Shown in pieces: positions 41,279 to 41,923 of a DNA stretch of 41,923 nt. Each line of letters begins with the position of its first letter. Within the stretch, counting starts at the first letter, position 1. The stretch is from Planctomycetota bacterium (GTDB lineage Bacteria > Planctomycetota > Phycisphaerae > WQYP01). The notes beneath the pieces are model-generated. The model had not been told where the DNA came from. It searched no databases and saw only the letters and a program-made list of their open reading frames with translations. The stretch lies in NCBI GenBank assembly GCA_021800165.1, contig JAJYZF010000031.1, forward strand, positions 1-41,923, given 5' to 3'. The translations under genes and the position numbers were made by a program.

Positions 41279-41923
41279 TCAATCCTTTGAAGCTCCAAAT
41301 CGCCCGCTGACGACGAATTCGAAGAGCTCTTTTTTAGAGCTGCGCTTACGAATATTCTCCACTACCACATCGGTGAAGCCCTGGCTTCGCATGATGGCGG
41401 CATACACAAGTTCCGTGTGAACCATCACATCATAAAATTTTGAATTACCGACGATGTAATGTGCGATGGCTCCTTTTGCGAGCACCTTCGTGAGCGAGCG
41501 AATATGCAGAACGCAGTCCTCAAAATATTTATGCACATACAGAGAGAGTGTTCTGCTGCGGAGCTCGATCCGGCCAATCATGGCTCCGAATCCGTCGAAC
41601 GGGACCGAGATGTCGGGATTGGGGTGCCACCGTGTTAGATTGCTGGTGGCGCATCCCCAGGTTCCACCAATGGCTTGCCAGTCCAATTCCCCCGCCTGCC
41701 TGCCGTCATTCAGGTAGCCGAGCCAATACATGTAAGGCCGCAGTTCACGGATATAGCTCATTCGATTGGGATACGGTGGCGATGTGATAACTGCGGTATA
41801 TACTCTACGCGGAGATTAACGGGACATTTTTGAAGGTCTGGAATCGCGGCGTCATCAGCGTATGGAGGGTGTTGCGGTGAGTCGTGGGCAGTTCATCAAG
41901 GCACCGATCGATGGTTTGACGAA
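41279..41923 (-). pseudogene. Site-specific DNA methyltransferase, frameshifted, N-terminus outside window
   Basis: The downstream frame (41279 to about 41816) contains VYTAVITSPPYPNRMSYIRE with the catalytic SPPY motif, then a C-terminal block (YIVGNSKFYDVMV, GFTDVVVENIRKRSSKKE) typical of adenine/cytosine DNA methyltransferases. It has a stop rather than a start immediately upstream. The other frame, entering from the window edge, reads TMTPRF-like TPRFQTFKNVPLISA and stops at 41805. Removing one T at 41806 or so joins them as ...NVPLISA-RVYTAVITSPPY, so a single-base insertion is the simplest reading. The alternative is a separate upstream gene ending here. The SAM-binding motif lies outside the window. 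Confidence 0.6.

Overview
The window reads as a piece of a GC-rich bacterial chromosome, most plausibly a planctomycete (Phycisphaerae-like). This is inferred from the peptidoglycan-recognition-like amidase family, the two-TM coiled-coil protein, the MGH1-like/beta-propeller glycoside hydrolase pair and the gene order; there is no rRNA marker. Roughly the first 18 kb and the last 7.5 kb are accessory DNA. The middle, about 18.4-34.4 kb, is ordinary housekeeping DNA.

Left accessory/defence region (1-17.8 kb). The 3' end of an ISKra4-type transposase is followed by a CRISPR array of 23 identical 36-bp repeats and 22 spacers (635-2237), which has no cas operon in the window. The only cas trace is the first ~95 codons of a type I-G/I-U-like Cas3 helicase (6192), cut off by a short hairpin-forming repeat that recurs at 3768. 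Between them lie a DUF1778/GNAT toxin-antitoxin pair, a DUF4268 nuclease-like gene, a gene remnant and one small conserved-looking ORF. A long block of minus-strand genes (17585 down to 6619) then encodes: a membrane-anchored linker protein, a GHKL ATPase fused to a Shedu-like nuclease domain, an AIPR protein, type III Mod and Res subunits, and a DUF5131 (Gp37/Gp68)/TcmP pair. Several of these are translationally coupled. This block is the best candidate here for a composite, poorly described defence system.

Boundary. Heptanucleotide (GGAGTTA)n tracts and other short dispersed repeats sit on both sides of the defence block (2242-2320 and 18176-18418) and again at 21.85-22.0 kb.

Core region (18.4-34.4 kb). 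On the minus strand are fmt, an NtrC-type regulator, ispF and ruvC; a two-TM coiled-coil protein; mnmE and yidC; and a phosphoesterase. On the plus strand are a catalytically degenerate amidase, a Ser/Thr kinase, a second phosphoesterase and a radical SAM protein. A HTH gene and tRNA-Leu(CAA) precede leuA. leuA has a clear attenuation leader: a consensus promoter, a leaderless 29-codon peptide with 7 Leu in 13 codons, a possible antiterminator and an intrinsic terminator.

Right accessory region (34.4-41.9 kb). This holds a 26-aa basic ORF, a PD-(D/E)XK-like protein, a frameshifted PIN toxin, a secreted glycoside-hydrolase pair, a truncated aldo/keto reductase, a secreted VWA-like protein, and a DNA methyltransferase with an apparent frameshift that runs off the window.
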